This document shows, piece after piece, positions 50,627 through 60,003 of a stretch of 64,000 bases of DNA. The DNA is from Streptomyces sp. TS71-3 (GTDB taxonomy: Bacteria; Actinomycetota; Actinomycetes; Streptomycetales; Streptomycetaceae). A model generated the notes under the pieces. It saw only the letters and a list, made by a program, of their open reading frames with translations. It ran no database searches and was not told the DNA's origin. The stretch lies in the NCBI RefSeq assembly GCF_018327685.1, contig NZ_BNEL01000003.1, positions 558,001-622,000 of the forward strand, given 5' to 3'. Within the stretch, counting starts at the first letter, position 1, and each line of letters opens with the position of its first letter. Position numbers and translations under genes: made by a program.

Positions 50627-52137
50627 CGGGCCGGACGACCGCCACCCGAACCACCCAGGCCCCTGAAGCTCCCGAAGCCCCTGGCGTCCCCCAATCCCCC
50701 GATGCCCCCGATGCCCCCGATGCCTCTGAGGTCTCCGAGGTCTCCGAGACCTCCGGGGTCTCCGCCAACGCGCAGCCGGGCGCAGCGACAGACGCGGGAC
50801 CGAACCTCGCGGCCGACGCGGAACCGAACCCCCTGGCCGACGCGGAACCGAACCCCACGGCCGACGCGAAACCGAACCCCCTGGCCGACGCGGAACCGAA
50901 CCCCACGGCCGACGCGGAACCGAACCCCGTGACCGGCGCGGAACCGAACCCCCCGGCCGACGCGGGACCGAACCCCACGGCCGGCTCCCCGCGCGCCGAG
51001 GTGTGCACGTCCGCCGAGGAGTTCGCCGCGCTCGGGCCGGAGTGGGACCGGTTGCACGGCCGCTGCACACCGGCCACCCCGTTCCAGAGCCACGCCTGGC
51101 TGCACGCGTGGTGGGGGGCGTACGGGGCGCCGCGGTACCCACGCGGCCTGCGGGTGATCCTGCTGCGTGCCGCGGACGCGACGCTGGTCGGGGCCGCCGC
51201 ACTGCTGCGGACCGGCGGACCGGTCCCCGCCCTGGTACCGCTGGGCGGCGCGATCTCCGACTTCTCGGACGTGCTGCTGGACGACGCCTGGGCGGAGCGG
51301 GCCGCCCCGGTGCTGGCGGAGGCGCTGGCGCAGGCCGCGGGCGGTGCGCTGATCGACTTTCCCGAGGTGCGGCCGGGTGCGGCGGTCGAACGGGTGTACG
51401 CGTGCTGGCCCGGCCCGCGCCGGTCGCTGCCCGCCTCGGTCTGCCTCGAACTGCCCGCCGTGCCGATGGACGAGCTGGTGGCGCGGCTGCCGTCGTCCCG
51501 CGGCCAGCGCGTCCGGGCGAATCTGCGCAAGACGGCCGCGCTGGGCCTCGAACGCCGCGCGGTGCCGCCCGAGGAGGTGCCCGGAGCGCTGCGGGTCCTG
51601 CTCGACCTGCACCGGACGCAATGGCAGGGCCGGGGCCGGAAGGTGACGGCCGAACACCTCCGGCCCCGGTTCGCCGCGCACCTGGAGCAGGCGGTGGGCG
51701 CCATGGCGGGGCGGGGAGAGGCGGCGGTGACGGAGTTCCGGCTCGACGGGGAGGTGGCCGCGGTCGACCTGACGCTGGTGGCGCCGCGGCTGACCGGCGG
51801 CTACCTGTACGGGGCGGATCCGCGGCTGCGGGAGCGGAAGGTGGACGTGACGACGATGCTGCTGCACTCCGGCACGCTGCACCTGGCGGACCGGCCCGCC
51901 TCGTCCGGCTCCGGCAGATCCGGTGCCCCCGGGGCCCCGGGCGTGCTGAGCATGCTCCGCGGTGATGAGCCGCACAAGTACCACTGGCGGCCCGAACGGG
52001 TCGTCAGCCGCCGGCTTCTGCTGGCCCGCGGGCGCGGGGGCGTGCTGCTGGGTGCGGTGGCGTGCGGGGCGGCGGGGCGGGGCGTTGCGAAGGAGGTGCT
52101 TCGCGCTCGCCGGTCGCGCACGGGGGCCCCGGCCTGA
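50623..52137 (+). CDS. FemAB/GNAT-like acetyltransferase (BcsL_6 type)
   Basis: 504 residues from the ATG at 50623 (ATGA overlap). The first 125 residues are disordered, with a 5-residue APEAP/SEVSE part and about seven copies of an 8-residue ADAEPNPx unit (about 50812-50985). The Acetyltransf_6 domain follows: FQSHAWLHAWWGAYG, SRGQRVRANLRKTAALGLER, LLDLHRTQWQGRGRK, and GEVAAVDLTLVAPRLTGGYL. Such proteins are often encoded in polysaccharide loci and are thought to acylate sugars or transfer amino acids. It ends the operon, followed by a strong hairpin. Confidence 0.85.
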   Translation: MTGRTTATRTTQAPEAPEAPGVPQSPDAPDAPDASEVSEVSETSGVSANAQPGAATDAGPNLAADAEPNPLADAEPNPTADAKPNPLADAEPNPTADAEPNPVTGAEPNPPADAGPNPTAGSPRAEVCTSAEEFAALGPEWDRLHGRCTPATPFQSHAWLHAWWGAYGAPRYPRGLRVILLRAADATLVGAAALLRTGGPVPALVPLGGAISDFSDVLLDDAWAERAAPVLAEALAQAAGGALIDFPEVRPGAAVERVYACWPGPRRSLPASVCLELPAVPMDELVARLPSSRGQRVRANLRKTAALGLERRAVPPEEVPGALRVLLDLHRTQWQGRGRKVTAEHLRPRFAAHLEQAVGAMAGRGEAAVTEFRLDGEVAAVDLTLVAPRLTGGYLYGADPRLRERKVDVTTMLLHSGTLHLADRPASSGSGRSGAPGAPGVLSMLRGDEPHKYHWRPERVVSRRLLLARGRGGVLLGAVACGAAGRGVAKEVLRARRSRTGAPA

Positions 52138-52197
52138 CGATGCGCTCCGGGCCCCGAGCCCCGGTCTCGCTTCGGGGGGAGCCCGGACACACGCGTA

Positions 52198-52237
52198 CCG
52201 CCCCGGCCGGGGCTGCGGGGGCGCCCGGCCGGGGCGG
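52198..52237. terminator. Strong GC hairpin between convergent genes
   Basis: A perfect 14-bp stem (CCGCCCCGGCCGGG with its complement) and a 12-base loop, located 60 bases after the polysaccharide operon and 18 bases before the convergent gene's stop. There is no T-tract. Confidence 0.75.
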
Positions 52238-52254
52238 GGGTTCGGCGGGTGGGG

Positions 52255-52797
52255 CTACCTGCGGGCTGCGACGCGGCCCCTGCGGTAGAGGATGCCGCCG
52301 CCGGCCAGCAGGACCGCGCCGAGGCCGCCGGCCACCAGCGTGGTGGGGTCGCCACCGGTCTCCGCGAGCTGCGGGGCGGGGGCGGGCAGCGTACGGGCCT
52401 GGTGGGCCGCCGGACGCTCGGGTGCGTGCGGGCGGGGCGAGTCGGGCCGCGGGGAGTCCGGCTCCGGGGAGTCGGGACCGGCCGGCTCGTCGCCGGGCTC
52501 GTCGCAGTCGTCCGGGCTCTCGCCGTAGGACCTGCCCCCGGAGCCACCGCCCAGGACGTCGGTGACGCTGACGCAGTCGTCCCTGGACGCACGGCCGGAG
52601 TCGCCGAGGGTGACACCGTCGTCGCAGACGGCCAACGGTCCGCCCACGGCCGACGGCAGGCTGTCGGCCAGTACGCTGGTCGGGTCCGACACGAGCGAGT
52701 CCACGTCCGCGTCGGCGAACGCGTAGCCGCCGGGCACGGACAGGATTCCCGTCACGGCCGCGGCCGTGAGCATTCCTTTACTGAGGACCTGTCGCAA
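52255..52797 (-). CDS. Sortase-anchored (LAETG) surface protein
   Basis: 180 residues from a TTG at 52797, chosen because AGGAAG precedes it and because it gives an N-terminus (LRQVLSKGMLTAAAVTGILS) like those of chaplin-type exported proteins; the frame is open further. A signal peptide ends near GYAFADA. The mature part has two Cys (LAVCDDG, RDDCVSV), a Pro/Asp/Ser-rich spacer (PDSPRPDSPRPHAPE), then LAETGGDPTTLVAGGLGAVL and a basic end: a sortase signal, hydrophobic span and positive tail. It is probably anchored to the wall by a class E or similar sortase (LAxTG). No enzymatic domain. Confidence 0.8.
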   Translation of the reverse strand: MRQVLSKGMLTAAAVTGILSVPGGYAFADADVDSLVSDPTSVLADSLPSAVGGPLAVCDDGVTLGDSGRASRDDCVSVTDVLGGGSGGRSYGESPDDCDEPGDEPAGPDSPEPDSPRPDSPRPHAPERPAAHQARTLPAPAPQLAETGGDPTTLVAGGLGAVLLAGGGILYRRGRVAARR

Positions 52798-53459
52798 TCT
52801 AGTTGTCTTCCTGCTCGCAATGGGGAGCCGGCCTGTTCGGCTGACCGTCCAAGCCCGGCACTGACACAGCCTGGCTGGCTGCCGCAGTACCACGTGATGC
52901 ATGAGCGCCGGCCCGCCGCGGATTCGGCGGGAACGCTCGGAACGTTTCTCGTTTACTTTTCTGCTTTTCGGGACAACGCGCGCACGTAGGCACTGGCGTC
53001 TCTTCAACTGCACCGCACCCCGAATGGTTTCGGGTGCTCACCCCGCGGATGTTCACAAACCCCCGCCGCGCGGCCAGAAATCCCGCGACACAATCGCGTT
53101 CCATTCCGGGTCGGGCCATCCCGGAAGTGTCCTTCCCTGACGGCGCCAGGCATCGAGAAGTTCCTGGTAGACCGGCTCAGGTGCCCGGTTCTCGGGCGTC
53201 CGCCGGCTCTCCGGAATCCAACCTCGGCGTTTTCCGTGACCATGGGATCTGCTCATGCTCGCTCTTCTCTCCGGCACGGCCGCGACCTCGGAGGAAGCCC
53301 CTTGCGCGCCGGCGGAAGTCCCGTACGCGCCGGTGGAGGTCCGGTCCGCGGATTGGCACGGACGACTTGCCGGGACACGCCACGACGGGCGCGCGCCCAC
53401 ACCATCGGAATATCGGGCATACGCTTGTTCCGCATGCCGGGAACGGGACGGAGTGAATT
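52798..53459. other. Divergent intergenic region
   Basis: 662 bases upstream of both the LAETG protein and the LCP gene. It is moderately AT-rich around 52925-52985 and 53380-53460. Overlapping short ORFs on both strands have no motifs. No gene or RNA was supported. Confidence 0.45.
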
Positions 53460-54398
53460 GTGGATAAGCATAAGAAATCACCGTCCACATATCGCGGGAA
53501 GAAACGGCCCGGTGCCATTCTCACCGCCGTCACGTTAATCGCACTCGCCGCCGGTGTGGGTGGCGCCTCGCTCGCACTGCCCCGGGGTGGCCCACCCGCG
53601 GACTCCCTCGCAGGAATGCGGGCGGGGCCGCATGGCGGACCCGGCACCAACATCCTGCTGATCGGCACGGACGGCCGGGGCGGCGGCGCGCCCGGCACGC
53701 ACCGCACCGGATGCGACTGCGCCGCCATGCCGCTCCTGCTGCTGCACGTCTCCGAGGACCACGACCGCGTCGCCGCCGTCGCGCTGCCCCCGGGCTCCCG
53801 CTCCCCCGCCGCGCGCCGGCCCGCCGCCCGGGGGGTGGAGGACCTGGCACGCGTGACGCACGTCCGCGTCGACCGCTACGCCCAGCTGGACGTTCCCCGC
53901 TTCACCGCCGCCGTGGACGCCCTGCACGGCGTCGAGGTCTGCACCGCGGGCCCGCCCCGGGATCCCGCCCGGGGCCGGCGCCTGCTGAACGGTGCCGAAG
54001 CACTCCGTTATGTCAGCGCCCGGGGGCCCGCTGCGGCCGGGGAGGCGGACCGGGTCCGGCGGCAGCAGCGGTTCCTGGCGGCCGTGCTGCACCGGCTCGG
54101 CACCGAAGGCGTCCTCGACTCCCCGGTCCGCGTGGCCCGGCTGGGCCGGGTCCTGCTCGGGGCGGCGCGCGGCGACGGACGGCTGACCGTGCCGGAACTG
54201 GTCACGCTCGCCGGGGTGGTGCGGCGGGTCGGCACGGGCGGCACGGAGTTCGCGAGCGCCGGGGTGCGCTGGGACGGGCCGCGGGCCGCCACCGTCTTCG
54301 GGCGCCTCCGCACGGACCGCCCCCTCACCGGTACCGCCCCGAACACCGGCCCCGGCGCCCCACCCCCGCTGCGGGGTACCGCCCTGGACTGCCCCTGA
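53460..54398 (+). CDS. LytR-CpsA-Psr (LCP) family protein with altered active site
   Basis: 312 residues from the GTG at 53460 (GGAG 8-9 nt upstream). One membrane anchor (PGAILTAVTLIALAAGVGGA) precedes the LCP domain: TNILLIGTDGRGG, MPLLLLHVSEDHDRVAAVAL, VRVDRYAQLDVPRFTAAVDA, LLNGAEALRYVSARG and ADRVRRQQRFLAAVL. LCP enzymes attach undecaprenyl-linked polymers to peptidoglycan. Here the usual R-x-DT segment is GCDCAAMPL and the SIPRDS motif is ALPPGS, so the catalytic Arg and Asp of that loop are missing; activity may be lost or changed. It is divergent from the sortase substrate. Confidence 0.85.
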   Translation: MDKHKKSPSTYRGKKRPGAILTAVTLIALAAGVGGASLALPRGGPPADSLAGMRAGPHGGPGTNILLIGTDGRGGGAPGTHRTGCDCAAMPLLLLHVSEDHDRVAAVALPPGSRSPAARRPAARGVEDLARVTHVRVDRYAQLDVPRFTAAVDALHGVEVCTAGPPRDPARGRRLLNGAEALRYVSARGPAAAGEADRVRRQQRFLAAVLHRLGTEGVLDSPVRVARLGRVLLGAARGDGRLTVPELVTLAGVVRRVGTGGTEFASAGVRWDGPRAATVFGRLRTDRPLTGTAPNTGPGAPPPLRGTALDCP

Positions 54399-54484
54399 CC
54401 GAACGGGAAGCGGCGAGCGCGCGGTGCGCCCTCCGCGCCGTACCCCTCGGCCGCCGCCGGCACCGGGCCCCGTACCGTGGTGGT

Positions 54485-55321
54485 GTGTACCGGTTCCTGC
54501 TGACCCCCCGCTGGTGGGGGATCAATGTCTTCGCGCTCCTGGCGATCCCGCTCTGCATCTTCATGGGCACGTGGCAGCTCAGCAGGTTCGAGGGCCATGT
54601 GCGGGATCAGCGCGAGGCGGACCAGGCCACGAGTGCGGCCCACCGTGCGGCGCCCCGGCCGCTGGACTCCCTGCTCCCGGTCAGCCAGCTGACCACCGGA
54701 GAGCGGGCCACCGCCACCGGTCACTACGCCGACCAGTTCCTCGTCCCGCACCGCTCGCTGGACGGCAAGGACGGCTCCTACGTCCTCACCCTGCTGCGCA
54801 CGGACAGCGGCAGGGCGGTGCCCGTGGTCCGCGGCTGGCTGCCGGGACCGCCGCGGCCCGGCGCCGCCCCGGCGCCTCCCTCCGGGGAAGTCACCGTGAC
54901 CGGCGCGCTCCAGGCCTCCGAGACCCCGGGCGACAACGGCGTCACCGGCGCGGGCGGACTGCCGTCCGGGCAGGTCGGCATGATCAGCGCGGCGTCGCTG
55001 GTGAACCTCGTCCCGTACCGCGTCTACGACGCCTGGATCACGCTGGACGCGGCGGCCCCGGGGCTCAAGGCGGTCCCGGCGACCGCCCCCGAGGGCGGCG
55101 GCCTCGACCTGAAGGCGTTCCAGAACCTGGGCTACACCGGCGAGTGGTTCGTCTTCGCGGCCTTCGTCGTCTTCATGTGGTTCAGGCTGGCCCGCAGGGA
55201 GGCGGAAATGGCCAGGGACGCGAGGCTGGGCCTCCTGGACGTGGAGGGGCGGGCGGCGGACGCCGCGCGAACGGCTGACGCCGCGCAGGCCGAGAACCAC
55301 CGCACCGCAAGCACTCGCTGA
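54485..55321 (+). CDS. SURF1 family cytochrome oxidase assembly protein
   Basis: 278 residues from the GTG at 54485 (VYRFLLTPRWWGINVFALLA); no ribosome site was seen. TM1 (NVFALLAIPLCIFMGTWQLS) and TM2 (WFVFAAFVVFMWFRLARREA) flank an extracytoplasmic domain with GTWQLSRFEGH, ATATGHYADQFLV and PVVRGWLPGP, the standard SURF1 layout. It assists haem a3/Cu insertion into aa3-type cytochrome oxidase. The C-terminal tail is Ala/Glu-rich. Confidence 0.92.
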   Translation: MYRFLLTPRWWGINVFALLAIPLCIFMGTWQLSRFEGHVRDQREADQATSAAHRAAPRPLDSLLPVSQLTTGERATATGHYADQFLVPHRSLDGKDGSYVLTLLRTDSGRAVPVVRGWLPGPPRPGAAPAPPSGEVTVTGALQASETPGDNGVTGAGGLPSGQVGMISAASLVNLVPYRVYDAWITLDAAAPGLKAVPATAPEGGGLDLKAFQNLGYTGEWFVFAAFVVFMWFRLARREAEMARDARLGLLDVEGRAADAARTADAAQAENHRTASTR

Positions 55322-56088
<767 letters not shown>

Positions 56089-57705
56089 TCAGGACCCCGG
56101 CAGAAGCCCCGTCCGGTACACCGTGCCCTCACAGGCATTGGGAATGGTGGCCGCGGCAGTCGGCCCCCCGGGCTCCGCGGTGTGCGACACCGCGACACTG
56201 CCGTCCCCGGCCGGCCCGTCCTCCCGGTAGAGCTGCGTGGTCGTCCCGGTCCCGGTGTCCCCGCCGTCGGCGGTCGGGGAGTCCGACGAGCTCGGATCGG
56301 GCGAGGGCTCGCCGCCCCCACCGCTGGGGCAGCTGGCGGACGGCACCCAGGCGAACTTCACCTCGTACGACTGGCCGGGCGCGAGGCTCAGCTCGCTCGG
56401 CTGGGCCGCGGGCGCCGGCAGCCCGGCCGCCGGATCGCCCGCCGTGTGGTCGACGACCGTGATCTTCGCGGCGTCCGCCGCACCCTGCGCCATGGTGGCG
56501 ATGGTGCCGGCGCTGTCGACGGTGCAGTCGCTGCCGGAGACGTTGGAGACCCGGAAGGTGCCGTACACCGTGCCCCCGGAATCCGGCGCGCCCACGCTCG
56601 CCTGGACGTTGCCGAGCGCGCCGGGCACGCAGTCCGGGGACCGGACGGCGAGGGTGTTCCCCGGGTCGGGGCTGGTGCCGGAGCCGGAGCCGCCCTTGTC
56701 CTTGCCGTCGTGGCCGTGCCCGCCGCGGTCGTCCTTGGGGTGGCCGGACCCGGACGGCTGCCCGCCGCCCGGCCGGCTCCCGCCGTCGTCCTTGCCGCCG
56801 CCCGTGCCGCCGTGCACCGCCTGGCCGTGGCCGGCGACCGCCGTGTGGTCGTCGTTCGAGCCGGTCGCGTGCGAGACGCGGATGACCGCGGGGACGGCCA
56901 CGCACAGCAGCACGACCGCGGCGGCGGCGCCGACGAGCGCCTGCCGCTTGCGTGCGCGCCGGGCGGGCACCGCCAGGCGGAGCCGCTCCAGGGTGCCGTC
57001 GCCGGGCTCGACGTCGCGCACGGCCTCGTGCAACAGGCGGCGCAGCGCCTCCTCGTCGGCGCCCGGGGGGTCCTCGCCGCGGGGGCCCTGGGGGCCGTCC
57101 TGCGGGGCGTCGTGGTCGTCACGGTCGGAGTGATCGCCGCGGCTGTCGCGGTCGTCGCGGCCGGCAGCGTCGTCGTTCCCGTCGCGGCCGTCGCCGTCGT
57201 CCGGGCCGTCGTGGCCGTCCGGGTCCGGGCCGCCCGCGCCGGGGTCGCCGGGCCCGTCGCCGCGGCCCCCGCCGCTGCCGCCGCGACCCGCACCGGCGGC
57301 GCCGCCCGCGCCGGGGCTCGCCTCGGGCGCGGACGTGCCCGGCACACCGGCCTCGCCGGAAGCCACCGGGCCCCCGGAACCGGAGGGTTGGCCGGAGTCC
57401 GCGGAGCGGGTGGAATCCGAGGAGTGGCCGGAATCCGGGGAGTGGGTGGTGCCGGCAGTGCCGCGCGCGGTCCCGTCGCCGCGAGCGTTCCCGCCGGGGA
57501 AGCTGTCGGAGGGGGCGTCGTTCACTGTGGGGTTCCCAGTGTGGTGAATGTCTGTAGGTCGGCCGCCCGGAGCGGGCGGTCCATGGCGGTCGTGCGGATC
57601 GTACCTGCCGGGGGCCCGGACCGTGCCGGGGCGGCAGGACCCGGGGCGCGCACCGGGAACACCGGTGCTCCCGTACCTGCCGTGCCCGCGTCCGGCGGTG
57701 TTCAT
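56089..57705 (-). CDS. Membrane-anchored secreted-domain protein co-encoded with ECF sigma factor (possible anti-sigma)
   Basis: A frame of 538 codons whose ATG overlaps the sigma-gene stop (ATGA); a GTG at 57525 with GGGAA upstream is a credible alternative, giving 478 residues (VNDAPSDSFPGG). It has a disordered Asp/Gly/Arg-rich N-terminus, then a short helical cytoplasmic segment (EEALRRLLHEAVRDVEPGDG) and one membrane span (ALVGAAAAVVLLCVAVPAVI). Outside lie a Gly/His/Asp-rich linker and a beta-rich domain with four Cys (SPDCVPGALGNVQASVGAPD, SGSDCTVDSAG, SASCPSGG, NACEG). The topology and coupling suggest a sensor or anti-sigma partner; no ZAS motif was seen. Confidence 0.75.
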   Translation of the reverse strand: MNTAGRGHGRYGSTGVPGARPGSCRPGTVRAPGRYDPHDRHGPPAPGGRPTDIHHTGNPTVNDAPSDSFPGGNARGDGTARGTAGTTHSPDSGHSSDSTRSADSGQPSGSGGPVASGEAGVPGTSAPEASPGAGGAAGAGRGGSGGGRGDGPGDPGAGGPDPDGHDGPDDGDGRDGNDDAAGRDDRDSRGDHSDRDDHDAPQDGPQGPRGEDPPGADEEALRRLLHEAVRDVEPGDGTLERLRLAVPARRARKRQALVGAAAAVVLLCVAVPAVIRVSHATGSNDDHTAVAGHGQAVHGGTGGGKDDGGSRPGGGQPSGSGHPKDDRGGHGHDGKDKGGSGSGTSPDPGNTLAVRSPDCVPGALGNVQASVGAPDSGGTVYGTFRVSNVSGSDCTVDSAGTIATMAQGAADAAKITVVDHTAGDPAAGLPAPAAQPSELSLAPGQSYEVKFAWVPSASCPSGGGGEPSPDPSSSDSPTADGGDTGTGTTTQLYREDGPAGDGSVAVSHTAEPGGPTAAATIPNACEGTVYRTGLLPGS

Positions 57706-58370
57706 GCCGGTGCCCCCATGGCGGTGCGCAGCGCGGCGATGCCGCGGGAGCCGTAGGCCTTCACGGAGCCGAGGGATATGCCGAGCGTGTCGGCGACCTG
57801 GGCCTCCGTCATGTCCGCGAAGTAGCGCAGCACCAGCACCTCGCGCTGGCGGCGCTGGAGTCCGCGCATGGCCTTGATCAGGGCGTCGCGCTCCAGCTGG
57901 TCGTACGCGCCCTCCTCGGCGCTGGCCATGTCGGGCATCGGCTTGGTGAGCAGCTTCAGGCCGAGGATGCGGCGGCGCAGCGCGGAGCGGGAGAGGTTGA
58001 CGACCGTCTGGCGCAGGTACGCCAGCGTCTTCTCCGGGTCGCGCACCCGCTTGCGGGCGGAGTGCACGCGTATGAACGCCTCCTGGACGACGTCCTCGCA
58101 GGAGGCGGTGTCGTCGAGGAGCAGCGCGGCCAGGCCGAGGAGCGACCGGTAGTGCGCGCGATAGGTCTCGGTGAGGTGATCGACTGTGGTGCCGGCGGCC
58201 ATCGTGTCGTCAGCGCCCTCGCGAGGGGACTGCGCGGGGACCGGACGCGCCGCGGGCATGGGTGCGATCACCGGCATGCCACCGGGCGCACGCGGCCGTC
58301 TGGGCGGCCTGAGAACGGCCGCGCCGGACGGCGCGACCGAGAACGCTGGGTATTTGACGACCTCTGCCAC
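57702..58370 (-). CDS. ECF RNA polymerase sigma factor (SigE-family type)
   Basis: 222 residues from the GTG at 58370; a start at codon 57 (MAAGTTVDHL) is possible. Region 2: YRAHYRSLLGLAALLLDDTA, CEDVVQEAFIRVH, TLAYLRQTVVNLSRSALRRR. Region 4: LQRRQREVLVLRYFADMTEA, VADTLGISLGSVKAYGSRGI. It is coupled to the membrane protein downstream and probably autoregulated from the 568-base upstream region. Promoter targets are unknown. Confidence 0.93.
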   Translation of the reverse strand: MAEVVKYPAFSVAPSGAAVLRPPRRPRAPGGMPVIAPMPAARPVPAQSPREGADDTMAAGTTVDHLTETYRAHYRSLLGLAALLLDDTASCEDVVQEAFIRVHSARKRVRDPEKTLAYLRQTVVNLSRSALRRRILGLKLLTKPMPDMASAEEGAYDQLERDALIKAMRGLQRRQREVLVLRYFADMTEAQVADTLGISLGSVKAYGSRGIAALRTAMGAPA

Positions 58371-58938
58371 GCAAGTTGGACACTCTTCCCCCCGTCAGGG
58401 TTGTACGCGCCGGCAGAGTGGTTCACGCCATACACGTCATACACGCCATACATGTCGTACGCACCGGGCATCTCGCATCTACCGGACACCGCTCTCGCGG
58501 GCACCGCGGCCGGCGGTGCGTCACCCGCTCTCATCGTCCCAGCCCCTCCCCATGACATCCGGCCCGGGGCGGCACCCCTGGCGTGAGCGAAGAGACGCCG
58601 CGCGCGCGGTCGGCGGTTCCACGGACCGGAGAGGAAATACTCCCGCCCCTGAACACGGGGCTGCGCCCCGGCCCACCCCAAGGGGCGCGGGGATGGGGGT
58701 ACCTCGCACGCCCTCAAGGCAGTGGGGGAGCGAGCAACCACCCACCTGCCGGCGGCCCGGACACGACCGCATCCGCCCCCTCGGGACGGTGACGACCCGA
58801 CCGTCTCGCCGTCGTCGGTCGCGCAGTTCCCCGCGCCCTGAAACACGGGGCTGCGCCCCGATCGGCGGGCGCGGAAGCGGCTGCCCCCTGCGGCCGGTGG
58901 CGACCCGGCCACGCGCGCCGCCGCCCGGGGCCCGGTGC
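58371..58938. repeat. Intergenic region with repeat-family copies
   Basis: 568 bases between asd and the sigma gene. 58425-58460 is a short tandem CATACACGC array, probably near the sigma promoter. 58640-58740 carries an inverted copy of the composite intergenic repeat (GGCAGTGGGGGAGCGAGCAA), and 58820-58865 an AGTTCCCCGCGCCC/GGGGCTGCGCCCCG copy. No gene was seen. Confidence 0.7.
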
Positions 58939-60003
58939 TCAGGAAGCCGTCAGTTCGGCGGCGACCAGCTCCGCCACCTGGGCCGTGTTGAGCGCAGCGC
59001 CCTTGCGGAGGTTGTCGCCGCAGACGAAGAGCTCCAGCGCGGTCGGGTCGTCGAGGGCGCGCCGGACGCGGCCGACCCACGTCGGGTCGGTGCCCACCGC
59101 GTCCGCGGGCGTCGGGAACTCGCCGGCCCCGGGATCGTCGTAGAGCACCACGCCGGGCGCGGTGGCCAGGATCTCCCGCGCGCGGTCGACCGTCACCTCG
59201 CCCTCGAAGCAGGCGTGCACGGTCAGCGCGTGCGTCGTGACGACCGGCACCCGCACGCACGTCGCGGCGACCTTCAGTCCGGGCAGCCCGAGGATCTTGC
59301 GGGACTCGTCCCGCACCTTCATCTCCTCCGACGACCATCCCTCGTCCCGCAGCGACCCGGCCCAGGGGACGACGTTCAGCGCGACGGGTTCGGGGAACGG
59401 TCCCGTGCTGTCGCCGAGGGCGCGGCGCACGTCGCCGGGGCTGGTGCCCAGTTCGGTGCCGGCGACCAGGGAGAGCTGCCGGCGCAGGGTGTCGACGCCG
59501 GACCGGCCGGCGCCGCTCACCGCCTGGTAGGAGGAGACGATCAGCTCGCGGAGCCCGAACTCGGCGTGCAGCGCGCCGATCGCCACGATCATGCAGAGCG
59601 TGGTGCAGTTCGGGTTGGCGATGATGGCGCGCGGACGCACTCGGGCCGCGTGCGGGTTGATCTCGGGGACGACGAGCGGCACGTCCGGGTCCATCCGGAA
59701 GGCCGCGGAGTTGTCGACGACGACGGCGCCCCGCGCGGCGGCGACGGGCGCCCACTCGGCGGCGACCTCGTCGGGGACGTCGAACATGGCGACGTCGACG
59801 CCCTCGAAGACGTCCTCGGCGAGGGCCACGACCTCGACCTCCTCACCGCGCACGGTCAGCTTGCGGCCGGCCGAGCGCGGTGAGGCGACGAGACGGATCT
59901 CGCCCCAGATGTCCGCGTGCTGGGACAGGATTTCGAGCATGACGCCGCCGACGGCCCCGGTCGCGCCCACGACCGCGAGCGTCGGGCGCCCGTACCGCTC
60001 CAT
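58939..60003 (-). CDS. asd: Aspartate-semialdehyde dehydrogenase
   Basis: 354 residues. NADP-binding GATGAVG at 13-19, catalytic Cys133 in [10 protein letters not shown], and [17 protein letters not shown] typical of the bacterial family. It reduces aspartyl phosphate to aspartate semialdehyde, the branch point for diaminopimelate/lysine, threonine and methionine. Its ATG overlaps the ask stop by one base (TGATG), so Asd is made by translational coupling right after aspartokinase. Confidence 0.98.
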   Translation of the reverse strand: MERYGRPTLAVVGATGAVGGVMLEILSQHADIWGEIRLVASPRSAGRKLTVRGEEVEVVALAEDVFEGVDVAMFDVPDEVAAEWAPVAAARGAVVVDNSAAFRMDPDVPLVVPEINPHAARVRPRAIIANPNCTTLCMIVAIGALHAEFGLRELIVSSYQAVSGAGRSGVDTLRRQLSLVAGTELGTSPGDVRRALGDSTGPFPEPVALNVVPWAGSLRDEGWSSEEMKVRDESRKILGLPGLKVAATCVRVPVVTTHALTVHACFEGEVTVDRAREILATAPGVVLYDDPGAGEFPTPADAVGTDPTWVGRVRRALDDPTALELFVCGDNLRKGAALNTAQVAELVAAELTAS

